NCBI GenBank assembly: GCA_903922545.1 | Contig: CAIXUE010000043.1 | Span: forward strand, 1-14,473 | Source: an uncultured Alphaproteobacteria bacterium | Lineage (GTDB): Bacteria; Pseudomonadota; Alphaproteobacteria; Micropepsales; Micropepsaceae | Direction of reading: 5' to 3' | DNA: 14,473 nucleotides | Shown: positions 8,204-14,473 of the stretch, one piece after another | How the letters are laid out: each line of letters begins with the position of its first letter | How positions within the stretch are numbered: the stretch's first letter is position 1 | Program-made: the position numbers and the translations under genes | Notes under the pieces: generated by a model | Database searches by the model: none | Told to the model about the DNA's origin: nothing | Seen by the model: the letters and a program-made list of their open reading frames with translations, nothing else

Positions 8204-9529
8204 ATGACGAAAGCAGCACGCCCCGCGATTTTGGCCGCCGCCGTTCTGGGATTGGGTTTTGCGGCGATGCTGGCGCTGAACCTGCCGGGGCAATTGTCTT
8301 ACGATTCTGTCAGCCAGCTCTATGACGGGCGCGCTGGTTTTTACAACAGCTGGCACCCCGCCGTGATGGCGTGGCTGCTGGGCATTTTCGACACCCTGAT
8401 GCCGGGCACAGGCCTGTATGTGATTTTTGAAGCCGTGCTTCTGGCGCTGGCCTTCGGGCTTTGCCTGCGTGGCAATGCGCGCTGGGCCGCTGTTGCGGTG
8501 GCGGCCGCCATTACAGTCATGCCGCAATTTCTGCTTTACCAGGGCATTGTCTGGAAAGACGTTCTGTTCGCGGATGCGTTTGTCCTGGCCTTTGCCGCGC
8601 TGGCGCGCGCGACTTCCGAAAAAGGCGCGGCCCGCACGGCTTTGCTGGTGCTGTTTTTTCTTTCCTTAAGTCTGGCGGCGCTGGCGCGTCAGAATGGAAT
8701 TCTGCTTTTGCCGGTGGGCGTGATCACGCTTGGCTGGATCATGGCGAAAACTGGCGCACGCCGCGCGCTTCTTTGGTCACTGCTTTGGTTTGCGCTGCTG
8801 CTGACGTTGGTTGCGGGGGCCAGCGCTCTTCTTGCCTTGCGCGGCGATCATGGCCAGGGCCTGAGCGGCGAAGTTCAAGAGGCACAGATATACGATCTGA
8901 CGGGCGCCATGCGGCTGGGCTATCGCCTGGATCTTCTGCCTCAAAGCGACCCCGTCCTGGCCCGCGCGCTTGAGACCCAGGGTGTCAAAGCCTATTCGCT
9001 GCAACTGCAGGACACGCTGGAGCCATTCCTGCCGGCCCACATCGCCAAAGGCGCGGTGATGGCTGAGTGGCGCCATTTGCTGCTGACCCGGCCCGATCTT
9101 TATCTGCGCGAAAGATCAGCGCTTTTCTGGCAAGTGCTGGGCACGCCGCAATTGGCGCTTTGCCATCCCGCCTATGCCGGGGTTGATGGCGATCCGGCGC
9201 AATTAAAAGCCCTGGGTCTGACAGCGGGATTCACAAAGCGCGACATCAGGCTTGCGGCCTATGCCCGGTTTTTCATGGGGACGCCGGTACTCTCCCATCC
9301 GGCTTTCGTGCTTCTGGCCCTGGGATTGCTGATTTTTTATCTCAGCCGCCGCCGGCCGGCCGATATCGCCATGGCGGGCATGCTGGCCGGGGCGCTGGGC
9401 TTCACCGCCAGCTTCTTTTTCGTCTCGGTGGCCTGCGATTACCGCTATCTGCTGGCCCTGGACCTGGCGGCCGTGCTGGCGCTTTTTTACGCCTTCGCCG
9501 CCCCGCCAAGCCCTTCCCGGCGGGAATAA
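8204..9529 (+). CDS. Polytopic inner-membrane protein, GT-C glycosyltransferase-like
   Basis: About 441 residues with roughly ten hydrophobic segments (near 8-26, 54-69, 72-88, 93-113, 119-136, 144-161, 165-180, 190-211, 366-382, 387-433) and one large extracytoplasmic region (about 215-360). The layout resembles GT-C-fold glycosyltransferases that use polyprenyl-phosphate sugars. There is an acidic loop after TM1 (LSYDSVSQLY, D34), then NSWHP at 49-52 and WKD at 117-119. A late CDYRYLLALD lies at the start of the last membrane segment, as in several uncharacterised GT-C/DUF families. No enzyme name is justified. It is divergent from the TonB receptor and not obviously co-operonic with mlaA 220 bases on. 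ATG 8204 is preferred because the hydrophobic N-terminus starts there, but no Shine-Dalgarno precedes it. In-frame GTG 8153 or TTG 8174 (behind GGCAGGA at 8157-8163) are alternatives that add up to 17 residues. Confidence 0.75.
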   Translation: MTKAARPAILAAAVLGLGFAAMLALNLPGQLSYDSVSQLYDGRAGFYNSWHPAVMAWLLGIFDTLMPGTGLYVIFEAVLLALAFGLCLRGNARWAAVAVAAAITVMPQFLLYQGIVWKDVLFADAFVLAFAALARATSEKGAARTALLVLFFLSLSLAALARQNGILLLPVGVITLGWIMAKTGARRALLWSLLWFALLLTLVAGASALLALRGDHGQGLSGEVQEAQIYDLTGAMRLGYRLDLLPQSDPVLARALETQGVKAYSLQLQDTLEPFLPAHIAKGAVMAEWRHLLLTRPDLYLRERSALFWQVLGTPQLALCHPAYAGVDGDPAQLKALGLTAGFTKRDIRLAAYARFFMGTPVLSHPAFVLLALGLLIFYLSRRRPADIAMAGMLAGALGFTASFFFVSVACDYRYLLALDLAAVLALFYAFAAPPSPSRRE

Positions 9530-9749
9530 AGACACGACTGAAGTTGGGGACATTCCAGGCCAGGGCCTTGCCCCGCCCCCCGCCACGGGCGAGCCTGATG
9601 CTTATGTAAGGTATTGCTGTGGGCATTCGGCCGCAGGCAGCAAGTCATTGGAACTTTCACTTGCCGTTCGGGGCACCAATACCGATATTGTGAGTTATCA
9701 GACTCGCTTCGTAACCATTTTTTATTGTGATTCCAATAATTTGGCGATC
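9530..9749. other. Non-coding gap before mlaA
   Basis: This 220-base stretch lies between the membrane-protein stop and the mlaA ATG. The first part is C/G-rich (a CCCCGCCCCCCGCC run near 9569-9583) and the last 70 bases are clearly AT-rich, as expected for the mlaA promoter. A short inverted repeat, GCAAGT at 9640-9645 with ACTTGC at 9659-9664, is visible. The reading frame of mlaA stays open upstream to TTG 9648, but the added residues would precede a complete lipoprotein signal and look unlike protein. No clean -35/-10 pair and no terminator with a T-run were found. Confidence 0.4.
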
Positions 9750-10475
9750 ATGAGAGCTTATTTCTCCCTGGCGGCCGCACTCTGCGCGACTTTGGCGCTG
9801 AGCGCCTGCGCGACCAAAGATCCCGCCAGTCTGGCCCAGAACGATCCTTGGGAGCCGGGCAATCGCGCGGTGTTCAACTTTGATATCCAACTGGATCACG
9901 CCGTGGCCACGCCGGTGGCGAAGTTCTATCGCTCTGCTGTGCCGGAACTGGCGCGCGACGGCATTCACAATGCCCTGACCAACCTCAACGCCCCGGTCGT
10001 GTTCGTCAACGACACCATTCAGGGCGACAGCGGCAAGGCCACCGATACCTTCGGCCGCTTCATGGTGAACTCCACGGTCGGCCTGGGCGGCTTGATCGAT
10101 GTGGCCAGCAAAGTGGGCATTCCCTATCACGACAATGACTTTGGCATCACCTTGGGCAAGGCCGGCGCAGCCGAAGGCTCTTACCTGGTGCTGCCTTTTG
10201 CCGGCCCCAAGCCGCCGCGCGACTTGGTGGGTGAAGGCGTGGATATCGCGTTCGATCCCCTTACCTATATGAGCTGGAACGACTCTACCCTTTACGTAAT
10301 CATTCGCGCCGGCCTGGGCGTGCTGGACAGCCGCGCCGCCAACATTGACGCTGTGCAATCTATTGAGCGTTCTTCGATCGATTTCTACGCCACCACGCGC
10401 AGCCTTTATCGCCAGAATCGCGCCGCCCAGATCAATGACGGCAAGACCCAGACCAACGATCTGCCGAACTTCTAA
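9750..10475 (+). CDS. mlaA: MlaA (VacJ) phospholipid-binding outer-membrane lipoprotein
   Basis: MlaA sits in the outer membrane and removes mislocalised phospholipid from its outer leaflet, passing it to MlaC and the MlaFEDB importer. This 241-residue protein has the whole family signature. The lipobox is L17-S18-A19-C20, then NDPWEPGNRAVFNFD with the DP-E-NR-FNFN-type motif. VNDTIQG, GRFMVNSTVGLGGLID and DFGITLGKAGAAEGSYLVLP follow, then GPKPPRD, DPLTYMSW and LDSRA. Length and order match the usual MlaA core, with a short hydrophilic C-terminal tail. I chose ATG 9750 because it gives a compact lipoprotein signal; no strong Shine-Dalgarno is visible, and an AT-rich CAATAAT lies only about ten bases upstream. 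The other mla genes are not in this window, which is common because mlaA is often separate from mlaFEDCB. No toluene-tolerance-type MlaC gene follows. Confidence 0.97.
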   Translation: MRAYFSLAAALCATLALSACATKDPASLAQNDPWEPGNRAVFNFDIQLDHAVATPVAKFYRSAVPELARDGIHNALTNLNAPVVFVNDTIQGDSGKATDTFGRFMVNSTVGLGGLIDVASKVGIPYHDNDFGITLGKAGAAEGSYLVLPFAGPKPPRDLVGEGVDIAFDPLTYMSWNDSTLYVIIRAGLGVLDSRAANIDAVQSIERSSIDFYATTRSLYRQNRAAQINDGKTQTNDLPNF

Positions 10476-10476
10476 A

Positions 10477-10502
10477 GCCGCTCAGCTTTCGCGGGCACTT
10501 TT
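10477..10502 (+). terminator. Weak candidate terminator after mlaA
   Basis: Just after the mlaA stop, GCCGC at 10477-10481 can pair with GCGG(G)C at 10491-10496, with one bulged G and a nine-base loop, followed by ACTTTT ending at 10502. The stem is short and the T-run has only four bases. An overlapping alternative fold pairs AAAGC (10474-10478) with GCTTT (10485-10489). It could partly separate mlaA from the pilin gene. Confidence 0.3.
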
Positions 10503-10609
10503 GAATTACCCTTCTCTAAAATTTCGCCGCGCGGAACTTTCCCGCATTAACGCTTGTCCCATCCTTCGCTGCGTTTTGCCTTCAGGCTCTGGTAACGATG
10601 CCGGCATTG

Positions 10610-10616
10610 AAGGAGA
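10610..10616 (+). promoter_or_regulatory. Strong Shine-Dalgarno of the Flp pilin gene
   Basis: AAGGAGA lies nine bases (counted from the end of AGGAG) before ATG 10625. It is the best ribosome binding site in the window and settles the pilin start over the in-frame ATG at 10598, which lies upstream of it. It fits a structural protein made in quantity. Confidence 0.8.
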
Positions 10617-10624
10617 CAATTATA

Positions 10625-10789
10625 ATGCGCGGATTATTTGCCAAATTTATTTCAAATCAAAACGGCGCCACGGCGATTGAATATGGCCTGATCGCGGCCC
10701 TGATCGCGGTGGTGATCATCACCGCCCTGACCAGCATCGGCACCAATCTGAATACCCAGCTGACAAGCATCGCCACAAGCTTGCGTTAA
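10625..10789 (+). CDS. flp: Flp/Fap type IVb pilin subunit
   Basis: A 54-residue prepilin of the Tad (tight adherence) pilus family. The short basic leader MRGLFAKFISNQNG ends in G14. The mature protein would begin ATAIEYGLIAALIAVVI: the hallmark Flp sequence with Glu at +5 (E19), then a hydrophobic helix to about residue 38 and a short polar tail, NLNTQLTSIATSLR. Cleavage after G14 by a TadV/CpaA-type prepilin peptidase is expected, and the pilus would serve surface attachment. The size is typical. No cpa/tad assembly genes are next to it here. It follows mlaA by 149 bases and converges on the mdtC-like gene. It may be the main pilin of a distant tad locus or a spare paralogue. Confidence 0.95.
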   Translation: MRGLFAKFISNQNGATAIEYGLIAALIAVVIITALTSIGTNLNTQLTSIATSLR

Positions 10790-10790
10790 A

Positions 10791-10809
10791 GCCTGCCGGA
10801 AACGGCTGC
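10791..10809. terminator. Small hairpin between the convergent pilin and RND genes
   Basis: In the 22-base gap between the pilin stop and the stop of the mdtC-like gene, GCCG (10795-10798) and CGGC (10803-10806) flank GAAA, a stable GNRA-type tetraloop. An outer GC pair step is possible after a mismatch. There is no T-run on either side, so the terminator role is only a suggestion from its position between convergent genes. Confidence 0.3.
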
Positions 10810-10811
10810 AC

Positions 10812-13800
10812 TCACTCCGCCGGCGCGGGACGCGCGCCCGGTGGGGTACGCCGCACGCCGTGATACCAGCGCTTCCAGATATTGCGGGTGCCGCTGCCCA
10901 GGCGGTCCAGATAAATATAGACGACGGGCGTGGTGTAGAGCGTCAGCATCTGGCTCAGCACCAGGCCGCCCACGATGGAAATGCCCAGCGGCTGGCGCAG
11001 CTCCGAACCTTCGCCGCCAAAGACCAGCGGCAACGCGCCCAGAATGGCGCCCATGGTCGTCATCATGATGGGCCGAAACCGCAGCAGCGCCGCCTGGAAG
11101 GCCGCTTCCTCGGGCGCAAGGTTGTTCTGCCGCTGCAGCGTGACGGCGAAATCAATCATGATAATGGCGTTCTTCTTGACCACGCCGATCAGAAGAATGA
11201 CGCCGATGGCCGCGATCATGCTGAATTCGGTATTGAAGATCAAAAGCGCCAGAACCGCGCCCACCCCGGCCGAGGGCAGCGTGGAAAGAATGGTGATGGG
11301 ATGCACCAGGCTCTCATACAGCATGCCCAGCACGATATAGATGGTGACGATCGCGGCCAGGAACAGAAGCGGCAGATTGGCCAGGGACTTCTGGGCCAAT
11401 TGCAGGGTGCCGGCGGCATCGCCATGGATGGAAATCGGCACGGCGATATTGGCCATGGTCTTGTTGATGGCCTGCATTGCCTGATCCTGGGTTTCGCCCT
11501 CCGGCACGGTGAAGGAGAAAGTGGTGGCGACAAACACGCCCTGATGGCTGATGGCCAGGGGCGTCGATCCGGGGCCGAAGCTGACAAAGGCCGACAGCGG
11601 CACCATGGTTTCGCGCGACACCGAAACCGACGAGCCGGTTGAGCTGGCGCCGCGCGCCGAATTGGTGATGGCGTTTTCCTGCGCATTTTCCACAGCGGTG
11701 GCGGCAGACTGGTTTGCCGCGCTGGCGGCTGTTGTCTGCACCGTCTTGTTGGTGAAGGCGCTGGCCGCGCCGCCCGAAGACTGGGTGCCGTTCACATTGC
11801 CGAAGGTGCTGACATAAATATCGCGCAGGGTTTCGGGGCTTTGCCAGAATTCCGGCGCCACCTCCATCACCACATGATACTGGTTTTTGTCCTTGAAGAT
11901 GGTCGAGACCGAACGCTGGCCAAAGGCGTCATACAGCGTGTTATCGACCTGCGAGGCGGTCAGGCCAAGGCGTGACGCGGTGGGGCGGTCGATCTTCAGA
12001 TTGACCTCCAACCCATTGTCCTGCTGGTCGGAATTGACGTCTTCCAGCTGCGGAATATTTTGCAGGGCGCCTGTGATGCGCGGCATCCAGGTGGTCAGAT
12101 CATCCAGCGAATCCGCCTGGATGGTGTATTGCATGTCGCCATTGCCCTGCCGTCCGCCGGCCCGCACTCCGGTCGTGCTTTGCGATTGCAGGAAAACGCG
12201 CGCACCCGCCACCGCGCTGAGCTTGGGGCGCAGCCGCTCGATCACATCCTGGGTCGAAACATACCCACGTTCCGCCAGCGGCTTTAGCGTGACAAAAAGA
12301 TTGCCGGTGTTGAGCGCGCCGCCGCCGACCGAGCCGGCCACGGTGGCGACCGCCGGATCGGCACGGATGATATTGTCGAACTGGATGAATTTCTTCTCCA
12401 TCGACTGGAAGGAAATGCTCTGGTCGCCGCGGATCTGCCCGCCCATGCGCCCTTCATCGGTCTGCGGGAAAAAGCCCTTGGGAATGATGATCAGCAGATA
12501 GACATTCAACACCACCGCCACCAGCAGCAAAAACAGGATGGTTTTTTTGTTGTCGAGCGACCAGGCCAGGGTGCGGCGATAAAAATCCTGACTGTGATCA
12601 AAGACATTGCGCGAAATGCGCATCAGCCAGTTCTCATCTTCCTTGGCGGCAAAGCCCAGATAGGCGCACATCATGGGCGTGACGGTCAGCGACACCAGCA
12701 GCGAAATGGCGATTGCGATGGAAAGCGTCATCGCGAATTCGTGGAACAGCCGGCCCAGAATGCCGCCCATCAACAGAATGGGCAGGAACACCGCGACCAG
12801 CGAAATGCTCATGGAAATGACGGTGAAGGAGACTTCCTGCGCGCCCAGCAGCGCTGCCTGCAGCCGGTCTTCGCCATTTTCGATATGGCGGGTGACGTTT
12901 TCCAGCACGACAATGGTGTTGTCGACCACAAAGCCGGTCGAAATGATCAACGCCATCAGCGAGAAATTGTCCAGGCTGAAACCCACCAGATACATCAGCC
13001 CGAACGTGCCGAACAAGGACAGCGGCACCGAAACGGCGGGCACCAGCGTGGCGCGGAAATTTCGCAGGAACAAAAACACCACCAGCACGACCAGGATGGT
13101 GGAGACAATCAGGGTCTCCTCAACCGCATGCACCGAATTGCGAATCGAAACGGTGGGGTCCTGCACGATGGAAAGATCCACCGGCGCCACGGCGGCCTGC
13201 AACTGCGGCAGCATCGCCTTGATGTGGTTGACCACCTGAATCACATTGGCGCCGGGCTGCTGGGTCACCGTAACCAGCACCGCCGGCTGGCCATTGGCCA
13301 TGCCCAGATTGCGGATATTTTCCGGCCCGTCATAAACCGTGCCGACATCCTGCAACCGCACCGCTTCGCCATCGCGATAAGCGATTATCAGGGTCTTGTA
13401 ATCGGCCGAGGTTGAGGCGTTGTCGTTGGAATAAACCTGGAAGCGCTGATTGCCATCTTCGATCGCGCCCTTGGGGCTGCTGGCGCCGGCATTGGCGGCC
13501 GATATGGCGGCGCGCACGTCTTCCAGGCCGATGCCATATTTGAACAGCGCGCGCGGGTTCAGCTCTATGCGCACCGCCGGCAACGACGCGCCCTGCAGCG
13601 AAACCTGGCCCACGCCCTGAACCTGCGACAACTGCTGCTGCAGAATGTTGGAGGCGGAATCGTAAACCTGGCCCGGCGTCATGGTCTTGGACGTCAGGGC
13701 CAAAATCAGGATGGGGAAGTTGTTGGGATTGACCTTGTTGTAGGTGGGATTGGACCTGAGCGACGCCGGCAGATCGGCGCGCGCCGCATTGATCGCCGCC

Positions 13801-14120
13801 TGCACGTCGCGCGCCGCGCCATCAATGTCGCGGCTGATATCGAACTGCAGCACCACCTGGGTCGATCCCACACTGCTGCGCGAGGTCATCTCGGTGACAT
13901 CGGCAATGGCGCCCAGATGGCGCTCCAGCGGCGTGGCCACCGTATTGGACATCACTTCCGGGCTGGCGCCGGCCATGCTGGCGCTCACCGTGATGGTGGG
14001 AATATCGATGTTCGGCAGCGGCGAAACCGGCAGCAGGAAAAAGGCGCCCAGCCCTGCCAGCGCCAAACCCAACGCCAGAAGCGTTGTTGCGATGGGCCGG
14101 CGGATAAAGGCTGAAACCAT
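10812..14120 (-). CDS. MdtC-like RND efflux pump permease
   Basis: A 1102-residue RND permease matching the MdtC/MuxC branch through much of its length: N-terminal RRPIATTLLALGLALAGLGA, LPNIDIPTITVSASMAGASP, DVQAAINAARADLP, ALFKYGIGLEDVRAAIS, MGGILGRLFHEFA, ADVNSDQQDNG-like EDVNSDQQDNGLEVNL, and C-terminal ILSTLPSAGVGA and LLIGVVKKNAIIMIDFA. The TM10 lysine is present (K983). The TM4 relay reads STGFVVDNTIVVLENV, with D400 kept but N401 where E. coli MdtC and AcrB have the second Asp; the codon (12918-12920) is an unambiguous AAC. The protein is about 75 residues longer than E. coli MdtC, mostly from an Ala/Ser/Thr/Asn-rich segment at about 775-838. It follows the mdtB-like gene by 11 bases, so the two should form one operon and one heterotrimeric pump, as MdtB and MdtC do. 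The start at 14120 matches the family N-terminus; its Shine-Dalgarno is weak, consistent with coupling to the gene upstream. Confidence 0.95.
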   Translation of the reverse strand: MVSAFIRRPIATTLLALGLALAGLGAFFLLPVSPLPNIDIPTITVSASMAGASPEVMSNTVATPLERHLGAIADVTEMTSRSSVGSTQVVLQFDISRDIDGAARDVQAAINAARADLPASLRSNPTYNKVNPNNFPILILALTSKTMTPGQVYDSASNILQQQLSQVQGVGQVSLQGASLPAVRIELNPRALFKYGIGLEDVRAAISAANAGASSPKGAIEDGNQRFQVYSNDNASTSADYKTLIIAYRDGEAVRLQDVGTVYDGPENIRNLGMANGQPAVLVTVTQQPGANVIQVVNHIKAMLPQLQAAVAPVDLSIVQDPTVSIRNSVHAVEETLIVSTILVVLVVFLFLRNFRATLVPAVSVPLSLFGTFGLMYLVGFSLDNFSLMALIISTGFVVDNTIVVLENVTRHIENGEDRLQAALLGAQEVSFTVISMSISLVAVFLPILLMGGILGRLFHEFAMTLSIAIAISLLVSLTVTPMMCAYLGFAAKEDENWLMRISRNVFDHSQDFYRRTLAWSLDNKKTILFLLLVAVVLNVYLLIIIPKGFFPQTDEGRMGGQIRGDQSISFQSMEKKFIQFDNIIRADPAVATVAGSVGGGALNTGNLFVTLKPLAERGYVSTQDVIERLRPKLSAVAGARVFLQSQSTTGVRAGGRQGNGDMQYTIQADSLDDLTTWMPRITGALQNIPQLEDVNSDQQDNGLEVNLKIDRPTASRLGLTASQVDNTLYDAFGQRSVSTIFKDKNQYHVVMEVAPEFWQSPETLRDIYVSTFGNVNGTQSSGGAASAFTNKTVQTTAASAANQSAATAVENAQENAITNSARGASSTGSSVSVSRETMVPLSAFVSFGPGSTPLAISHQGVFVATTFSFTVPEGETQDQAMQAINKTMANIAVPISIHGDAAGTLQLAQKSLANLPLLFLAAIVTIYIVLGMLYESLVHPITILSTLPSAGVGAVLALLIFNTEFSMIAAIGVILLIGVVKKNAIIMIDFAVTLQRQNNLAPEEAAFQAALLRFRPIMMTTMGAILGALPLVFGGEGSELRQPLGISIVGGLVLSQMLTLYTTPVVYIYLDRLGSGTRNIWKRWYHGVRRTPPGARPAPAE
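11607..11798 (-). other. Low-complexity insertion inside the mdtC-like coding region
   Basis: Residues about 775-838 (between DIYVSTFG and ETMVPLSA) are rich in Ala, Ser, Thr, Asn, Gly and Gln, with repeated short AAS/SAA/ENA-like units and no hydrophobic core. In E. coli MdtC and in AcrB these flanking strands are joined by only a few residues. The reading frame is continuous, so it is an in-frame insertion and not an error or frameshift. By comparison with AcrB it should fall in the periplasmic docking region near the interface with the adaptor or outer-membrane channel. Confidence 0.7.
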
Positions 14121-14131
14121 GATCTAGCCTA

Positions 14132-14473
14132 TCACTCCGCTGGCGCATAAGGCGCGGCATCGCCAGGACCGCGCCGCGCCGCCCGCCATTCCCGGAACTG
14201 GCGGGCCCAGCGGTCGAAATACACATAAATCACCGGCGTGGTGAACAGGGTGAGAAGCTGGCTCACCAGCAACCCGCCGACGATGGAAATACCCAAAGGA
14301 TGGCGCAGTTCAGACCCCATGCCGGTGCCCAGCATCAACGGCAGCGCGCCGAACAGCGCCGCCACCGTGGTCATCATGATGGGGCGAAAGCGCAGCAACG
14401 CCGCCTGATGGATCGCCTCGATGGGCGACTTGCCTTCATTGCGCTCCGCCTCCAGGGCGAAGTCGATCATCAT
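14132..14473 (-). CDS. MdtB-like RND efflux pump permease (C-terminal 113 codons only)
   Basis: Only the last 113 codons and the TGA (14132-14134) are in the window; the gene continues past the right edge. The visible part starts in TM10 just after the expected KKNAI ([11 protein letters not shown]) and runs through [40 protein letters not shown] and [17 protein letters not shown] to a hydrophilic tail ending in PYAPAE. The [20 protein letters not shown] pattern is closer to MdtB/MuxB than to MdtC, and its place directly upstream of the mdtC-like gene agrees. The last bases of both genes are alike (CACTCCGC-GGCGC on the plus strand), which fits their known origin as a tandem duplication. A periplasmic adaptor gene is expected further upstream, beyond the window. 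Confidence 0.93.
   Translation of the reverse strand: MMIDFALEAERNEGKSPIEAIHQAALLRFRPIMMTTVAALFGALPLMLGTGMGSELRHPLGISIVGGLLVSQLLTLFTTPVIYVYFDRWARQFREWRAARRGPGDAAPYAPAE

Noticed and set aside
7164..8207. 347-codon plus-strand open frame opposite the TonB receptor gene
   Set aside because: The Arg/Gly/Ile-rich translation has no recognisable fold, while the opposite strand encodes a complete receptor with plug motifs and a C-terminal Phe. It is a shadow.
9648..9749. N-terminal extension of mlaA from TTG 9648
   Set aside because: It would bury the lipoprotein signal peptide behind 34 residues of AT-rich, protein-unlike sequence; ATG 9750 gives a proper signal and lipobox.
10533..10558. EcfG-type stress promoter (GGAAC with a CGTT-like -10) before the pilin gene
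   Set aside because: The only CGCTT-like sequence is at the wrong distance and is not an exact CGTT, so the promoter pattern is not met.
10860..11642. Plus-strand open frame opposite the mdtC-like gene (a similar one at 12594-13415)
   Set aside because: His/Gln/Asp-rich composition typical of antisense frames in GC-rich genes; no start signal and no family match.
14101..14150. Possible frameshift splitting one RND gene into two at 14120-14134
   Set aside because: The upstream frame ends in a complete MdtB-type C-terminus and the downstream frame begins with a complete MdtC-type N-terminus. These are two separate genes 11 bases apart.
10625..14473. Mobile element or genomic-island boundary near the pilin gene
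   Set aside because: No transposase, integrase, tRNA, direct repeats or clear change in base composition was seen around it.

Overview
The window looks like part of an alphaproteobacterial chromosome. Coding DNA is GC-rich with strong third-position G/C bias. It carries an Rrf2 regulator, a Caulobacterales/Sphingomonadales-style TonB-dependent receptor with a VIVTAR-type TonB box, a Flp pilin and MlaA. The order is uncertain; a Rhizomicrobium/Micropepsaceae-like or Caulobacterales-like organism would fit, but this is inference from protein style only. Nearly every gene acts in the cell envelope. No rRNA, tRNA, CRISPR array, insertion sequence or phage gene was seen.

Left block (1-5346): an Rrf2-family repressor gene (minus strand, cut by the window edge) is divergent from a tight plus-strand operon. 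The operon encodes an RND inner-membrane pump, its periplasmic adaptor (8-base overlap) and an FKBP-type prolyl isomerase lipoprotein (1-base overlap). The shared 186-base intergenic region holds two ATATAAG repeats 42 bases apart, one of them inside a dyad, so the Rrf2 protein is a plausible local regulator. A perfect 33-base inverted repeat ends the operon.

Middle block (5388-10789): a 900-residue TonB-dependent outer-membrane receptor on the minus strand faces the pump operon tail to tail. Divergent from it is a polytopic membrane protein with GT-C glycosyltransferase-like features. Then come mlaA, the outer-membrane lipoprotein of retrograde phospholipid transport, and a lone 54-residue Flp/Fap-type pilin with a strong ribosome binding site.

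Right block (10812-14473, minus strand): an MdtB/MdtC-like pair of RND pumps. The mdtB-like gene is present only as its last 113 codons; the mdtC-like gene is complete. The mdtC-like protein has Asn in place of the second Asp of the TM4 proton-relay pair and an extra low-complexity segment of about 60 residues.

The window therefore holds two unrelated RND systems in 14 kb, each with one altered proton-relay position (TM10 Lys missing in the first pump, TM4 Asp missing in the second). No TolC-type outer-membrane channel is present here. I did not find a clear-cut new system. The most unusual points are the FKBP lipoprotein translationally coupled to a pump, and the altered relay residues.
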